This document shows positions 32,017 through 42,822 of a DNA stretch of 64,000 nucleotides, piece by piece. The position numbers and the translations under genes are program-made. The stretch is taken from assembly GCF_029542785.1 (NCBI RefSeq), contig NC_083371.1:1054001-1118000 (forward strand), read 5' to 3'. The DNA is from Malassezia japonica (taxonomy: Eukaryota; Basidiomycota; Malasseziomycetes; Malasseziales; Malasseziaceae). The notes beneath the pieces were generated by a model. It was not told the DNA's origin and did no database searches. It saw only the letters and a program-made list of their open reading frames with translations. The stretch's first letter is position 1. Every line of letters starts with the position of its first letter.

Positions 32017-34912
32017 ATGGCGCCCGCGATGAACGCACAGCCGGATGTGAACCAGCCGCGGACTCCGGCGACGGATAGCCGTGCGCTGCAGAACCTGATC
32101 AAGGCCGAGAAGACGTACGTCGAGAACCTGTTCTCGACGACGTCGGCGGCAATGTCGGCCGCGTCGGCGCTGCAGGCGTGGGGCATGTCCGAGACGCCGG
32201 ACATGGAGCAGGCTACGATGTCTGTGTCCAAGTGGCTCGAGGAGGCCTCGTCGGCCCAGCGCACGCACGGCCAGGCGATCGATCAGTACCGCGAGGCGCT
32301 CAAGGACGTGCTCGAGCGCGAGCACAGCATCCGCGGCATCCTGCGCGACCGCGAGATCCTCATCAGCCGCGTGATCAAGAACAGCAAGCGCAAGCCGTCG
32401 CGCTGGGAAGTAATCAACGGCGACGACGACAACCAGGCGCGCATCGCCGAGGCGCAGCGCGAGCTGCACGCCTGCGAGCAGCTTCTCGCGAACGAAAGTG
32501 CGCTGCTGGTCGGCGTCAAGCGCCGCACCTTTAAGGAGGCACTCGCGATGCGCGTCAAGACCATGGGCGACTCGGGTGCCGTGATGATGGACAGCGCGCG
32601 CGCCATCCTCGAGTACCTCGACCAGTTTGACGCCAATGTGCCTGTGGCGCCGATGCCCCCGGCGCCGATGCCCGAGGAGCTCACCGAGACGGGCGCGCCG
32701 GCCAGCACGGTCGGCGCGTCCTCCGTGATTGACCACGGCTTGGACCACGGTACGTACCCTAGCTCACCGCCCAGAACTCCCGCCGCCCCCGCCCGAAGCC
32801 CGCTCGCCGGTGGCAACGCGTCCTCCAATGGAGGTGCGTGCGCCTCCACAGGAAGCGCCGGCCGCCGAGGCGCGGTCGCCGCTGCGTGCCGAGCGCCGTA
32901 CGAGCGCGCCGGTTGCGACGGAAGCGCGGCCGCCGTCTGCACAGCCGAGTGAGCCCGCGGAAGTTCGCAAGCCGCGCAAGACGCGCAGCCGTGCGCCGAG
33001 CGACGCGTCGCGCGTGAGTGCATCGCTCGTGCACGTTCCCCAGGTGCCCGGCGGCGTGCCGAGCGCGCCGCGCGTCAACCTGGACCACATGCGTTCCGGC
33101 TTTGTCGCGCCGACGATCCCGGGTGGTGTGCCGAGTGCGCCGCGCGCGATGCATGTAGCGCGTGACGACAACTCGTCCGACGACGAGGTGCCCCGCCGCC
33201 GCAACGACGTGTACGGCACGCCCACCACGACCGACGCATCGGTTGCGCCCCGCCGCGCGCGCCACCACTACCAGGAGTCGGAGGAGGACGCGCACGAGCG
33301 CCGCAGCGGCAAGGGTGGCTTCTTTAACCGCATGTCGAACCTCTTCCGCACCGAGGTGCGTGCCGCGCCGACGCCTGCGAAGCGCGAGCGCTCCACGCCG
33401 CGTGCCGAGTCGCTCTTTGCGCCGATCGGCGACATTCCCAAGTCGCGCGGGGCGCGCGACGACAGCAGCGACGACGAGCCCGCGCCAAACGTCGTGCGCC
33501 ACGTCAATGAGCGCCCGGGCAGCAGCATGAGCTCGCGCAACCTGCTGAGCCCTGCGTCGCACCGTGGCTCGAGCGGTATGCGCCGCTCGAGCTCGGTCAT
33601 GGGCCGCGCGGCGTCCGCCGCGCCGGTGCCAGAGGACGACGAACTGATGGCCGCCGTGCGTCGCAGCGTGATCGGCGCGGGCATCTCGGGCACGCCGAAC
33701 AAGAGCAACCGTCCCCCGTCGCGTGCGTCGAGCGCGATGAACGTCGCGACGGCGCAGCCGCGCGCGGCGCGCCGCAACTCGGTCGACCTAGGCGAGTCGG
33801 CGCTGAACCGCCCCGGCTCGGCGAACTCGACGCGCAAGGTGCGCACGCGCTCCAGCTCCGAGCAGCTAGGCGAGAAGACGACGACGACGACGCGCCGCAA
33901 GCGCCGCGACTCGTCGACGACGCGCCCTACTGGTCCCCCGCCCGCGCCTTCGTCGTTCTACGTGGGTTTCTCGAACAACCCGGCCAAGTACGCCACGGAC
34001 TCATGGGTGGCCAAGGCGGAGGACGCGAGCGCCACTGCGCACGAGGCCGAGACGCCGTCGCGTACCGCCTCGGGCCAGGGCCGCGCGCGTCCCTCGAGCG
34101 TGATCTCGCCGAGCAGCAGCCGCACGCAGCCGCTAAAGCCCGCGCTGAAGGCCAGCAAGGGCGCGACGACCACTCCCAAGCGCCTCTCGCTGCAAGAGAC
34201 GCCCGACGCGGGCACACTCAGCCTCGACGTGGACCGCCGCTTTGACGGGACCGGCCACCTGGACCTCGAGCTCGGCGAGCTCATCTCGACGGGCACGTCG
34301 CCGACCAAGGGCGCACGCACGCCCGACGTCGCGCCGCTCGCGTCTCGCGCCGAGCCGAGCCATACGTTCTGGGAGCAGCCATCTACGGAGAACCACGGTG
34401 GCCTTGCGCCCCCGCTGGTCGGCCTGCCGAGCTTTTACGGTGCGCCGCGTGCGCAGGCGGGTGAGGCGTCGGTGCCGCACACGACGCCGGCCGCCCAGGC
34501 GAGCGCGCCGGCGGTGCAGGCGCCTGCGCCGAGCGCCGCGCCCTCGGTGCCTGCGCCGAGCGCCTCGCCGAACGCGCGCAAGAGCGTGCGCATCGACAGC
34601 GAGGCGCCCAAGGCTACCGAGCCCGAGGCGGAGGAGGATCTCGCGCCTGGCGGCCGCGCGCGCAGCAGCTGGAGCACGCGTATCGGTGCGCGCGACGACT
34701 CGAGCGACGAAGAGACCGAGCCGGGCAACCCTGACGGATACAACAATGCGCGCAAGGCGTTTGGCAGCGCCACGCGCCACCTGGGCCTCGCTACGGGCAC
34801 GATCCAGCCCAAGCCCAAGTCGGAGGCGCGCAAGAAAAAGACGCGGGACTTGGATTACAACCCCTCTGTGCAGCTCCCTCCTGGCCTGCAAAGCATCGCA
34901 CACAGTCGCTAA
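32017..34912 (+). CDS. Protein with helical BAR-like N-terminus and long disordered tail
   Basis: Exons 32017-32749 and 32775-34912, with a 25-nt intron, give 956 residues. Residues about 20-215 are strongly helical and charged (LQNLIKAEKTYVENLFSTTS, YREALKDVLEREHSIRGIL, REILISRVIKNSKRKPSRW) and look like a BAR/IMD-type coiled domain. The rest is Ser/Arg/Pro-rich. It contains repeats of VPGGVPSAPR, several acidic RDDSSDDE clusters that look like casein-kinase-2 sites, and KGGFFNRMSNLFRTE, a possible amphipathic membrane helix. A role at the plasma membrane or cell cortex is a guess. I do not recognise an orthologue. The start is the first true ATG. Confidence 0.75.
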
Positions 34913-34923
34913 TAGAGTATGAT

Positions 34924-34948
34924 TGATTGGACCGAGACACTATAAAAG
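34924..34948 (+). promoter_or_regulatory. CCAAT plus TATA-like pair in a convergent interval
   Basis: TGATTGG (CCAATCA on the other strand) at 34924-34930 is followed by TATAAAAG at 34941-34948. Both lie between the stop codons of two convergent genes, where no promoter is expected. If used, it would fire rightward across TIM13 in antisense and possibly into tafazzin. Confidence 0.3.
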
Positions 34949-35011
34949 CGCCCGCGCATGTGGCGGTGGGCACACGGCCTGTGCGCCGCCTTTCCAGGGG
35001 GTGCGATGCGC

Positions 35012-35308
35012 CTATTCCGTAGTGATCGCACCCGACGCGCGCTCCGCAGCAACGCGGTGCACGTAAGTCGAGGAGACAATGTTGAACGCCTCAAAGTAGC
35101 GCTCGAGGCAGCGCTCGAGGCAGGTCTGCTCCTTGCCCGAGAGGCTCTGGCCCGGGGCGGGCACGCACTTGTTGTAGCACTTCTCGGTAGCCTTGCTAAT
35201 GAGCTGCTGCGCATTCGCCATCGCGACTTCCGCCGTGACGCGCTGCTTCAGCGCCTCCTTTTGCTCGCCGGACGATCCCGTCGGCGCCTTGCTTCCAAAG
35301 AGCTCCAT
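35012..35308 (-). CDS. TIM13: Tim13, small TIM chaperone of the intermembrane space
   Basis: 98-residue single-exon protein starting MELFGSKAPTGSS. The twin CX3C motif (CYNKC, 14 residues, CLERC) and RYFEAFNIVSSTYVHRV identify Tim13. It pairs with Tim8 to escort hydrophobic precursors to TIM22 or SAM. The two CX3C motifs are oxidised by Mia40 on import. The frame is open further upstream, but that part overlaps the tafazzin promoter and lacks family similarity. It is divergent from tafazzin, 79 bp away. Confidence 0.93.
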   Translation of the reverse strand: MELFGSKAPTGSSGEQKEALKQRVTAEVAMANAQQLISKATEKCYNKCVPAPGQSLSGKEQTCLERCLERYFEAFNIVSSTYVHRVAAERASGAITTE

Positions 35309-35387
35309 CGTAGTCGGTGGCTTCGGCCGCTGTCGATCGGCACGTGGCACCTGGGGAAAAAAGGCCCTGCGAAGCTTGGCGAAGGGC

Positions 35388-36412
35388 ATGGTGCAGCGGC
35401 GGATTATTCGTACGTGCCATATCTGACCGCAGAGGCCGTTGCAGGCTTGTCTAAGGCGTTCCTCGCGCTTGGGTGCAAGCGTGTGCGTGCGCATGGTGTC
35501 GAAAATCTTCTCCAAGTCCTGCACGATCCCCAGCGCATCCGCCAGGGCCGGGGGGTGCTGACCTGTACGTCGCGCAGCTGACCCAGATTGCAACCATATC
35601 GCGGTGTAGGTGTTGTTTCTTACGCAGACTCGATGAACCGCTACTATGGGGCGTGCTGCCATGGAGCACCTTTCGTGATACCTACACCACGCGCTGGAGT
35701 CTCGGGGCGAGCGACATTCTTTTTAAAAACGCGTACGTCGCGCGCCTGACGCAGCCTCTTTTCCCACTTCTTTCGGCAGGGTCAGACGCTCGAGACGCTG
35801 CGGGGCGAGGGCATCTTTCAGCCGGCGCTCGACCAGGCCATCGAAAAGCTCGGCGAGACGCGCTGGGTGCACATCTTTCCAGAGGGCGCAGTGAACCTCT
35901 CGCACTCGACCATGATGCGCCGTTTCAAGTGGGGCATCTCGCGCCTGGTGCTCGAGGCGCCCGTGACACCGATCGTGCTACCGATCTGGCTCACGGGCTT
36001 TGACCAAATCATGCCAGAGCCGCGCATGCATCCACGCTGGGTGCCTCGCCTCGGCGCGGATATTTCCGTGTCGTTCGGCAAGCCCGTGCCACAGGGCACG
36101 CTGCAGATGTACGCCGACCTCTATACCCAGATGAAGCACGCGCACCATGACGACGTACCGGTCGCCTTGCCGCCGATCGCCGAGTCCGTGCCGAGCCATC
36201 ACCTCTACCCAGAGACCCCGGCAAAGCTGCGCGAGCAGGACTCGGAGGAGTACGCGACGATCCGCAGCCGCCTCGCTGCGGTCCTGCGCGAGGAACTCGC
36301 CAAGCTCGGCGAGGACTCGCGCAAGCGGCAGGGGCTTGGGCCGGGCGAGGGGCAGCTCGCGCACCGGCCCGACATGGTCGGACACAAGTACAAAACAGAT
36401 ATTCCTACATAA
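35388..36412 (+). CDS. TAZ1: Tafazzin, cardiolipin-remodelling acyltransferase
   Basis: Transacylase that remodels cardiolipin on mitochondrial membranes facing the intermembrane space. Five exons (35388-35409, 35433-35564, 35587-35605, 35628-35732, 35755-36412), with introns of 23, 22, 22 and 22 nt, give 311 residues. Spliced blocks are GLSKAFLALGCKRVRAHGVE, the catalytic HX4D in CNHIAVLDEPLLWG, ASDILFKNALFSHFFRQGQT, GIFQPALDQAIEKLGE, WVHIFPEGAVNLS and FKWGISRLVLEAPVTPIVLP. The HX4D motif is spelled largely by a 19-nt microexon. The last exon is certain; the first four rest on frame and splice motifs, which agree throughout. Its stop codon abuts that of the convergent bromodomain gene. Confidence 0.9.
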
Positions 36413-38828
36413 TTATGCATGCAGTAATCCATCCAGCATATCTTGCAGACTCGGCTGGGGCTCGGTGCTGTGAGGATGCAGCATACGCCACAGCGACGAG
36501 GACACGGTACCGTTGGCATCGTCCAGGAGCTGGTACAGCGGCTCGTCGTTCGGCGAGGGGGGGGTAGGGCCGACGTGGATCTGCGCGAGATGCTCGCCAA
36601 TGCACTCCATAAAGTGCGTCAGGCCGCCCGTCAGGGGGTTCACAACCTGGTTCTTGACGTGCTCGACAAGCGACGTGGGCAGCGTGTCGGGCTCCGGCAC
36701 GGGGAAGGCCGACGCGGGGGGAGGGGGCCACGGCGCATCGGCTTCCTCTTCCTTCTTGACCGGTGCCTCTTCGCGCTTCACCGCGGGCTCGCCACGGGCC
36801 ACGGGCTCGATGCCGGTCGCTGCTCCGCCGATAAACTCGGCAATGGAGCGCACAAACGCTGCGCCTTGCACGCCGCCGTACGCCACCTCGAGCAGCCGTT
36901 CCGACTCTTGCGCGCCTTGCATGGAAATTTGCAGCGCCGCAGGGAGCTGGCGCAGCGAGGCGCGCGGCACATACTGCGCGGTCCGCGGTAGTCCCAGCGC
37001 GCGATACGGCATCGCGCGGAGGTACTCGCGCAGCGCATCGGTCAGCGCGCCGCCCGCCACACTCGAGTACGGCCGCAGAGAGCGCTCATCGGCTGTCGAC
37101 GCGACCCACGCGGGAAGACTGGCGTACACGCCGACATCGCACGCGTCTAGCAGACGCAAAAGGTGCGGCCGGAAAAAGGTCCAGTTGTGCTCGTCGCGCT
37201 CCTGCTCGAGCTCGCGCTCGCGGCGGTTCAGACGCAGGCCAGACTGCAGCGGGTCCTGAATCGGCGGCGGCGCCGGCACAGGCCACATCGGATGCAGGCC
37301 CTGCATCTCGCGCGGCGGCGCCGTGCCGTGCGCAAGGCCGGGCGGCCCCGATGCGCCTGCAATCGCAAACGGGAGGCGGCGGTCGTGTTCCGGTACACTC
37401 GTCCCTTGGAAGGTATGGCTCCAGTTTCCCTCGTCCACCGCCGGCTTTTTCACCGTCGCGGCACTCAGGCGGTCGGGGCGCCCGGGCTGCGTATGCGGAA
37501 AGACAAAGCTGGCCTCGCCTTGCGCATTATTCGGCCCGGGCGTCGCGGCAAGCGACATGGGCAGATGGCGCAGCGACTCGATGGCCGGCGCAAGGAGCGT
37601 CGCGGGGCCCATGACCTGGGCTGCGTATTCGTACAAATTGGCGAGCTTGGTCGGGTCCAGCGACCCGTCGTCGGCGTACGTGTACGTCTGTACCGCCGCC
37701 TCTTCGCCCTCGCTTGGATTCGCTGTGCCGCTCTGCTCCGCCAAGAAGCTCGGCAGCGGACCCAGCCGCGACTTGGCCTTTTCATTCATCCGCGCCGAGC
37801 ATGCGCTCTTTCCCGTGAGTGTATGTGGCGAAACGCCCGCATACGCCAGCGTACGGCGAAAGAGGTTCGTTTCCGGCGTGTCCGGCACGCCTTCCGGCAG
37901 TGTATTCGACCAGTTTGTGCTCCGCGCGCTCCCGATACGCATCGTACGTCTCGGGCCGGATTCCTGTACATAGATGCTGCTCGACGGCGTGCCTTCCTCG
38001 CCGTCTGTACCCACGCCCACCGACATATCCCGCAGCGGGCGCTCGGCAGCCTTGCGACGTGCGCGGCGTGCCGACGGCGGCGGGACGGCCGGCACGTCGT
38101 CCGAGGCCAACGCATCGTCATCCACCACGCTGAGCCCCTCCCGCTCGATCGCACGGACGCCCCACACCTCGAGGCGGCGCGCCGCTGTGTGGTAAATCGA
38201 CGTAGGGGGATTAAATGTCTGCGCGTTTTGGGTCACCAGCAAAAAGTCGTGGCGGAACATGTCCATCGTGGTATACTGCTGCTCCTGCAGCTTCCTTTCC
38301 ATTGTGCCGAGGTCCATCGGGTGCGCAATCACCTCGCGATAGCCCGGGACTTCGTCGGCATTCACTGGCTCGTGAAAGAAGAGATAGGGATCGCGCCTGG
38401 GTTAGTCGATGCACCTACTTTTTAAACGCAGCAATGAGAGACTCGAGCGCCGCACGCAGCGGCTTGGCGCGTAGCTGCTTGATCGGCCGCTTGCGCTTCG
38501 CACCCGTCGCAGGGTCCACCGAAGGAGGGGCGGTGTCGAGATGCACCGATGCACTCGGCGTCGTGGCCGGCTCGCTCTCGCCTTGGCTCTCAACATCGAG
38601 CCCTGTATCATGCAAGGCCGGCATGCCCCGCTTCAGTTTGATCTTGGGCCGCGCCGACTGAGGAAGGTAGGACGCAGTATCCTGCCCATCGTCGCTCGAC
38701 ATCGCTGCGTCGCTTTCCTCTCCTCCGGACACGGCGTCACCAGCCCACGACGGGCTGGAGGGCATATCGATGCCATACTCGTCGCGGCTTCCCACCGACG
38801 AGGGCGAGGAGGGCGTCGCGAGACTCAT
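36413..38828 (-). CDS. Bromodomain protein (BRD7/BRD9-like)
   Basis: Exons 38419-38828 and 36413-38396, with a 22-nt intron, give 797 residues. The N-terminus is acidic and Ser-rich and ends in a Lys/Arg patch (KRKRPIKQLRAKPLRAA). The intron splits the bromodomain start; spliced it reads FKKRDPYLFFHEPVNADEVP, GYREVIAHPMDLGTMERKL, FRHDFLLVTQNAQTFN and YHTAARRLEVWGV. The acetyl-lysine-binding Asn is in the AQTFNPP segment. The rest has a conserved-looking helical C-terminal region (ALREYLRAMPYRALGLP, LVEHVKNQVVNPLTGGLTHF). Architecture is closest to BRD7/BRD9, which in animals belong to SWI/SNF; that assignment is tentative. Confidence 0.82.
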
Positions 38829-38988
38829 CTCTCCGCACGCCCTGCGCCAATGAAAGATGGAGCACAGCGGCGAACTCCATTAGTCAGCCGCTCAATCTTC
38901 TCGTTGCAAAATTTGGCCAAGGTCGCTGGTGTCTGTGCGCGCGATCGCAGCAGGGTTGCGTGCGAACCGAGTACAAGGAGTACGAACG

Positions 38989-40650
38989 ATGGCCTATATT
39001 GATAAGCCCCGCTTCCACAAGCCGGCGAACCCGGCGCGGACAAAACCACCGCCCACCGATCCGCTGCTCGAGCCGAGCGCTTCGGTGCCGCGCCTCGCCT
39101 TGCAGACCTCGGACAAGGTGCCTGCCGACGCGCCGCCGCTGCAGTCGCATGCGCAGGCAGGTATTGAAATGCAAGAACGGGCTTCGAACGACGACAAGGA
39201 GCGCAAGCGCCAGCAGGCCGAGCAGCTCGTTTGGCTAGACGATGCAAAAAACTCGCTGCACAAGTCGCTGCCCTTGCTCGGTGTGCGTGTCGGCGCGACG
39301 CAGGTCAGTGCTCTGGCACGCAACCCTGCGGTGAACCCGCATGTGTTTCGCTCGCGCAAGTCGAAGCACATCTGCTTCGATACGCAGGGCGACGAGTCGA
39401 TGCGCGTCCTGCAGCTGGGTGTAGAAGACGTGAGCGCGCTGCCGGCAGAGGCACAGGCAGCCATCGACGAGGTGGGCGGAACGATTGTGCCACACCCAGT
39501 TGAATTCGACTATGACTACTGGACGGTCGAGCAAGTCCTCCGCGCGATTCTTCCGGCGGAGCTCGAAGAGGGCGCGCCGAGTGCTTTTGCCATGGTCGGC
39601 CACCTTGCGCACGTCAATTTACGCGAAGAGTACCTTGCGTATCGTTACCTCATCGGTCAAGTGATCCTCGAAAAGACGCCGCGTGTGCGCACCGTCGTCA
39701 ACAAGCTCGACTCGATCGAGACGGAATTCCGCGTCTTTGCCATGGAGCTCCTCGCCGGCGTGCCCGAGTACGAGGCCGAGGTGTCTGAGTCCAACTGCCT
39801 TTTCCAGCTCGACTTCCGGCACGTGTATTGGAACAGCCGCTTGCATACGGAGCACGGGCGCCTCATTGCGCAATTCCAGCCGTTCCAGGTGCTGGCGGAT
39901 GTCATGGCCGGCGTCGGCCCGTTTGCCGTGCCGGCGGCCAAGAAGGGCGCTTGGGTCCTTGCCAACGATCTGAATCCGAGCTGCTACGAGAGCCTGGAGC
40001 GGAATAGCAAGCGCAACCACGTCACGCAGCACCTGCAGGCGACGTGCCTCGACGGCCGCGAATTCATCCGCCAGAGCGTGCTTACGACGTGGGCAGCCTC
40101 ATTCCCGGGCGGCCCGTCGGGCGACGAGCTGCTGAGCGCGCGCCAGAAGCGCAAGGAGCGAAGCGCACAGCGCCGTGCCAAGGAAGAGGGCGTCACTGAA
40201 GCACCTGCGACGCCTGCGCCGGCCGCCCCGCCGCGGCCGCCCCGCCGCCTCGTCGACCACTTTGTGATGAACCTTCCCGCGACCGCGCTTGATTTCCTGG
40301 ACGCGTACCGTGGCCTGTACACGCGCCTTGCGTCGCAAGTGGGTGCCGATGCGCTCCAAGCCGAGCTGAATGCGCGTGAAAAAGACCACGAGGGAGTCGA
40401 GCCGCTCCCGATGGTGCACGTCCACTGCTTTACCAAAGATGTCGAGAATGCAGGCCGCGATATCTGCCAGCGCGCAAGTGCGGCGCTGGGTCTCGCACAC
40501 GACGAGCGCCTCGTGCCCCCAGAGGGCGACCAAGGAGCGCCACCGACCCCAGAGCTGTCTCTGCACTTGGTGCGCTCCGTCGCGCCGAGTAAGGACATGT
40601 ACTGTCTCACGTTCCGTCTGCCGAAGAGTGTACTGTTTGCCTCGGTATAA
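38989..40650 (+). CDS. TRM5: tRNA (guanine37-N1)-methyltransferase Trm5
   Basis: Adds the methyl group of m1G37 next to the anticodon, which prevents frameshifting; family members act in nucleus/cytosol and mitochondria. The single exon from MAYIDKPRFHKP gives 553 residues. Diagnostic blocks are YLIGQVILEKTPRVRTVVNK, LDSIETEFRVFAMELLAG, FRHVYWNSRLHTEH and the AdoMet-binding DVMAGVGPFAVPAAKKG with VLANDLNPSCYESL. DHFVMNLPATALDFLDAYRG corresponds to the NPP-type catalytic loop, here NLP. A low-complexity insert (about residues 380-430, KRKERSAQRRAKEE plus a Pro/Ala run) interrupts the methyltransferase domain. It is divergent from the bromodomain gene and convergent with POLD4, 17 bp away. Confidence 0.94.
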   Translation: MAYIDKPRFHKPANPARTKPPPTDPLLEPSASVPRLALQTSDKVPADAPPLQSHAQAGIEMQERASNDDKERKRQQAEQLVWLDDAKNSLHKSLPLLGVRVGATQVSALARNPAVNPHVFRSRKSKHICFDTQGDESMRVLQLGVEDVSALPAEAQAAIDEVGGTIVPHPVEFDYDYWTVEQVLRAILPAELEEGAPSAFAMVGHLAHVNLREEYLAYRYLIGQVILEKTPRVRTVVNKLDSIETEFRVFAMELLAGVPEYEAEVSESNCLFQLDFRHVYWNSRLHTEHGRLIAQFQPFQVLADVMAGVGPFAVPAAKKGAWVLANDLNPSCYESLERNSKRNHVTQHLQATCLDGREFIRQSVLTTWAASFPGGPSGDELLSARQKRKERSAQRRAKEEGVTEAPATPAPAAPPRPPRRLVDHFVMNLPATALDFLDAYRGLYTRLASQVGADALQAELNAREKDHEGVEPLPMVHVHCFTKDVENAGRDICQRASAALGLAHDERLVPPEGDQGAPPTPELSLHLVRSVAPSKDMYCLTFRLPKSVLFASV

Positions 40651-40667
40651 TCTGTAGAAACTATGTA

Positions 40668-41194
40668 TCAATCGTCCTGCTCCATCACCTGGTCCAAGAT
40701 GCTCAGCCGCAAGTCGAGTATGCCTTCGCGGGTCTGGAGAATTTCACGGAGCTCCACTGGCGGCTCCTCGCCAATATCGTGCGCACGCTGCCACCGCTCC
40801 AGGCGTGTCATGCCCGTGCAAGGGCCGTAGGTCGCGTTCAGATCAAAGATACGCAGAATATGCTCAATACGGTTGACACCTTTGGCATGAACTGGGTGAG
40901 TAATGATAACGTACTTGGCTTGCGTCCCATGCGCTCCTGTGCATCCGCCCAAAGCGCATCGTACTTGGGTGATTCAATATCAAGATGAGGCCGCCCCTCC
41001 GCCTCGGCCAGCAGGGCCTTGGGGTAGGACCGTGTGGGCTCGGTCGGCTCGGTGCGTTTCGCTGCCAGCGCGGGTTTCGCGTCGTGCTCCACTTTCAGGG
41101 CCGGCTTGCCCTTGCTGTGCACGGCAGTCGAGGACCGCGCCTTCTTTCCTGTCAAGCCTAGCGCATTACCGCTTCTTCCTTTGGTGGCGGGCAT
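40668..41194 (-). CDS. POLD4: DNA polymerase delta small subunit (p12/Cdm1)
   Basis: Exons 40915-41194 and 40668-40891, with a 23-nt intron, give 167 residues. The C-terminal half carries the family signature: ILRIFDLNATYGPCTGMTRL followed by ERWQRAHDIGEEPPVELREI. The N-terminus is basic and disordered (MPATKGRSGNALGLTGKKAR), where other p12 proteins bind PCNA. This subunit stabilises Pol delta and is absent from S. cerevisiae but present in fission yeast and animals. Its upstream neighbour on the same strand is FDH; the 211-bp gap between them (41195-41405) shows no other gene. Confidence 0.88.
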
Positions 41195-41405
41195 CGCTGT
41201 CAGCGCCAAAGTCGCTCGGCAGAGGGGGTCAAGTGGATGTTACTGCACGTGATGGCGAACGGACCAAGTGGAAGCAGCGAAAATGCGTGGGTCTATAAAA
41301 AAACCTATTCACTGGGTAACGAAGAGTGGGGAGGGGGACCGGCCACCGACTCGTTTCAAGAGAGTATGGGTTGGCATCCGTCCTTTGTTTGCACAAGCAA
41401 TTGAT

Positions 41406-42584
41406 TTACTTGCTGTGCTGGCCGTACGACTTGGTAGCGTACTCACCGTTCTCGACGATGATGTCCTTCTTGAGCTGGGGCTGGCCCGACCAGATGTTGT
41501 CAAGGATCGACTTGGTGCCGGCCACGTAGCGGGCCTGGGCATCCAGCGAGGTACCCGAGATGTGGGGGGTCATGGCGTTACCACCGCCCAGGGCAGGGTT
41601 CCAGGTGTTGTGCATCGAGCGCCAGGGGTAGTCAGCCGGGGCAGGCTGGGGGTACGAGACGTCACCACCGTAGCCGTTAAGCTGGCCGTTCTCAAGGGCG
41701 GAAGCAATGTCCTCCTTGACGGTGATAGCACCGCGGGCAGTGTTGACGATCCACGCACCGGGCTTCATCTTGGAGATGAGCTCCTTGTTGAAAAGACCGT
41801 GGGTGCCCTCGTGGAGAGGAGCATTGATGGTGATCACATCACACTTCGACACAAACTCGTGGAGGTCCTCGATGCGGCGGCAGCCGATCTGGGTCTCGGT
41901 CTCCGAGTCGAGCTTGTTGTAGTCGTAGTAGAGGAGCTCCTTGCAGTCGAAGGGCTTCAGGCGCTGCAGGATGCGGCGACCAATGCGGCCGATACCAAGG
42001 GTACCAATGACCTTGCCCTCGACATCGTACGAGTTCTGCGCGATCTCGGCAACGTCCCACTTACCCGAGACGTACTGGTTGTGGGCGGGGACAAAGTTGC
42101 GCACGAGCACCAGGATGGTCATGACGGCATGCTCGGCGACCGAGGTGACATTCGAGCCAGTCACCTCGTAGACATTGATCTTGCGCTCGTTGGCCTTGTT
42201 CAGGTCAACGTGGTCCGAACCGACACCGGCAGTGACACAGTTCTTCAGCTTGGGGGCGCTGTCAATGATCTCGGCAGTGATGTAGGCGGGGTGGAAGGGG
42301 GTGGTGATGACAATGTCAGCATCCTTGACCTCCTTGGCAAAGGTCGAGTTGGGGCCCTCCTTGTCCGTCGTGGTCACAAAGGTGTGGCCCTTGGACTCGA
42401 TCCACTCACGGAGACCGAGCTCGTTCTCGACAGCACCGAGCAGCTTGGGCTGGCGCTTGGCAGCCTCACCGCCCTGGTAGAGGACGGCGAGAACCTTGTC
42501 CTGGCGCGCAGCCGAGTTGGCAAAGGTGCGGGCCTGGAGAGCACGGCCAAGAGTAGCGGTGGGCTTAACAGCGGTACGGAACAT
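41406..42584 (-). CDS. FDH1: NAD-dependent formate dehydrogenase with mitochondrial presequence
   Basis: Oxidises formate to CO2 with reduction of NAD+. It has 392 residues and no intron. The N-terminus [21 protein letters not shown] is basic and lacks acids, suggesting import into mitochondria, unlike cytosolic yeast Fdh1. The catalytic core starts at [11 protein letters not shown]. Seen motifs are [20 protein letters not shown], the Rossmann [23 protein letters not shown] (catalytic Arg), [19 protein letters not shown] and [15 protein letters not shown] (catalytic His). The gene avoids many rare-looking codons, and a TATA box precedes it, consistent with strong, regulated expression. Confidence 0.95.
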   Translation of the reverse strand: MFRTAVKPTATLGRALQARTFANSAARQDKVLAVLYQGGEAAKRQPKLLGAVENELGLREWIESKGHTFVTTTDKEGPNSTFAKEVKDADIVITTPFHPAYITAEIIDSAPKLKNCVTAGVGSDHVDLNKANERKINVYEVTGSNVTSVAEHAVMTILVLVRNFVPAHNQYVSGKWDVAEIAQNSYDVEGKVIGTLGIGRIGRRILQRLKPFDCKELLYYDYNKLDSETETQIGCRRIEDLHEFVSKCDVITINAPLHEGTHGLFNKELISKMKPGAWIVNTARGAITVKEDIASALENGQLNGYGGDVSYPQPAPADYPWRSMHNTWNPALGGGNAMTPHISGTSLDAQARYVAGTKSILDNIWSGQPQLKKDIIVENGEYATKSYGQHSK

Positions 42585-42626
42585 GGTGTCGTAGTACGAT
42601 GAGATGGAAAGGGGATGGGCGCTTGA

Positions 42627-42634
42627 TTTATATA
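42627..42634 (-). promoter_or_regulatory. TATA box of FDH1
   Basis: TATATAAA on the minus strand lies 42 bp upstream of the FDH1 start codon, one of the few clear TATA elements in this GC-rich window. It implies a very short 5' leader. Confidence 0.6.
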
Positions 42635-42815
42635 CCCTTGTATCCCCACCACGGGATCGGTTTTCCTCGGCCTTCGCTTAGCTGATGAGCGACGTGTGTC
42701 CCGTGCACTGGCCATGTGTCGAGGGACCAGACCGTGTGCAGGTCTCGGCCGCAAACCGGGCGCTTCGACAGTGGTCTAGAGTGCGCGAGCGGGTAAATTA
42801 AATTATACACAGATT

Positions 42816-42822
42816 TGATTGG
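42816..42822 (-). promoter_or_regulatory. CCAAT box in the FDH1 / zinc-transporter-family interval
   Basis: CCAATCA on the minus strand, 232 bp upstream of FDH1 and 116 bp upstream of the divergent transporter gene. It has the same sequence as the other two CCAAT boxes listed. Confidence 0.4.

Noticed and set aside
34958..35581. Tafazzin beginning far upstream with a 144-residue extension
   Set aside because: The extension is antisense to TIM13. A splice from MVQRRII to QAVAGLSKAF gives a normal-looking tafazzin start. The promoter-like motif upstream is kept as a separate finding.
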